Positions 63,364 to 64,000 of a stretch of DNA of 64,000 nt are shown piece by piece. This DNA is from Rhodopseudomonas palustris (GTDB lineage: Bacteria; Pseudomonadota; Alphaproteobacteria; Rhizobiales; Xanthobacteraceae): positions 496,001 through 560,000 of the forward strand of contig NZ_CP019966.1 of NCBI RefSeq assembly GCF_003031265.1. The letters run 5' to 3'. A program made the position numbers and the translations under genes. Numbering within the stretch: the first letter of the stretch is position 1; the number at the start of each line of letters is the position of its first letter. The notes under the pieces were generated by a model that was not told the DNA's origin, did no database searches, and saw nothing but the letters and a program-made list of their open reading frames with translations.

Positions 63364-64000
63364 ATGCGTCGACCGCGAACCATATCCAAAGCCGCCGTGC
63401 TGCCGGAGCCTGAGCCTCAAGCCGCACCGCTGCGCCCTGCCTCCTATTCGGACGCCGGGCTGACCGAGCTGTTTCTCGACATGATCGCGGCCGAGCAGGG
63501 CGCTTCCGCCAACACGCTCGATGCCTATCGGCGCGATCTGGCGGACCTGTCGCACTTTCTGTTCCGCCGCCGGCTCAGCATCGGCTCCGCCGACACCGCG
63601 GCGCTGCGGGCCTATCTGGCCGATCTCGACAACCGCGGCTTTGCCACCTCCAGCGTCGCCCGCCGGCTGTCGGCGCTGCGCCATCTGTTCCGGTTCATGC
63701 TCAGCGAGCGGATTCGTGCCGACGATCCGGCCGCGATCCTGGCTGGGCCGAAGCGGGGCCGCAGCCTGCCGAAGGTGCTGTCGATTGCCGATGTCGACCG
63801 GCTGCTGGCCTGCGCCCGGCAGGAGACCGATGCCGCGGAGGGGCCGGCTCGGCTGCGCGCGGCGCGGCTGAACTGCCTGCTCGAAGTGCTCTACGCCACC
63901 GGGCTGCGCGTTTCGGAATTGGTGTCGCTGCCGCTCTCAGCGGCGCGGCGCGACGCGCGGATGATCGTGGTCCGCGGCAAGGGCGACAAGGAACGGCTGG
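63364..64000 (+). CDS. xerD: Tyrosine recombinase XerD, N-terminal part (cut by window edge)
   Basis: The first 212 codons of a site-specific tyrosine recombinase that resolves chromosome dimers at dif with XerC. The N-terminal SAM-like DNA-binding domain is clear (LFLDMIAAEQGASANTLDAYRRDL), followed by the start of the catalytic domain with the first catalytic Arg in YATGLRVSELVSLP. The remaining catalytic residues (Lys, HxxR, His, Tyr) lie outside the window. XerD rather than XerC is inferred from the position next to aroK, a conserved arrangement in these bacteria. Confidence 0.88.
   Translation, partial: MRRPRTISKAAVLPEPEPQAAPLRPASYSDAGLTELFLDMIAAEQGASANTLDAYRRDLADLSHFLFRRRLSIGSADTAALRAYLADLDNRGFATSSVARRLSALRHLFRFMLSERIRADDPAAILAGPKRGRSLPKVLSIADVDRLLACARQETDAAEGPARLRAARLNCLLEVLYATGLRVSELVSLPLSAARRDARMIVVRGKGDKERL

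Overview
The window reads as a stretch of chromosome from a high-GC alphaproteobacterium of the Nitrobacteraceae (Bradyrhizobiaceae). Rhodopseudomonas palustris or a close relative fits best. This is an inference from protein resemblance and gene order (tsaB-rimI-fur, the carD/fdxA/S4/helicase block, cobS-cobT, aroK-aroB next to xerD), from the intergenic repeat families, and from frequent TTG and GTG starts. No database search was possible. I see no phage, transposon, CRISPR array or obvious island. It is mostly core chromosome with catabolic cassettes between housekeeping genes.

Layout. 1-6200, mostly minus strand: a truncated HAD phosphatase, a tsaB-rimI-fur operon, an Nfu Fe-S scaffold, a universal stress protein, trpS and murJ. 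6300-13300: a PfkB sugar/nucleoside kinase, an acyl-CoA synthetase, a serine hydrolase, a small orphan gene and a succinate-semialdehyde dehydrogenase, with several intergenic palindromic repeats. 13375-16643: an enoyl-CoA hydratase divergent from a TetR regulator plus acyl-CoA synthetase, with mirror-image promoters and twin operators between them. 16733-23721: a secreted DUF1254 protein, then an operon for an NMT1/THI5-like ABC importer with a 2-hydroxyacid dehydrogenase and a double-domain Inh-type inhibitor, divergent from a creatininase-family amidohydrolase. 24096-30168: an outer-membrane fusion protein (Omp25-like barrel plus OprB-like porin), a membrane-anchored glutamate-synthase-like protein, an ATP-grasp enzyme and an MDR oxidoreductase. 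30236-30312: tRNA-Arg(CCU). 30522-32920: a TadG-like protein, a YidB-family protein and a YeaQ-like membrane protein.

32974-40251 is a fatty/acyl-acid catabolic region: an SDR dehydrogenase divergent from two acyl-CoA dehydrogenases and an enoyl-CoA hydratase, then a VOC protein, another crotonase and a branched-chain-type solute-binding protein. 40608-49517 holds an SNase-like secreted protein, an M48 lipoprotein protease, carD, a 7Fe-type ferredoxin, an S4-domain protein, a SUV3-like helicase with a long disordered tail, and a DUF3108 protein. 49761-53670 holds rpmB, with a candidate 13-residue leader peptide, and a hybrid sensor kinase. 53695-57886 is cobS-cobT plus a Tat-type phytase/esterase-like protein. 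58163-64000 holds DedA, a C-terminal J-domain protein, BolA, a CNNM/CorC protein, aroB-aroK, a 48-residue membrane protein and the start of xerD.

I did not find a clear new multi-gene system. The best candidates for something undescribed are regulatory: the Cys-Trp-Trp leader ORF in front of rpmB, the perfect 22-bp inverted repeat on the carD -10 box, and the mirror-symmetric TetR promoter/operator region. On the protein side the most unusual designs are the double-barrel porin, the lysine/alanine-rich CarD N-terminus and the helicase tail.
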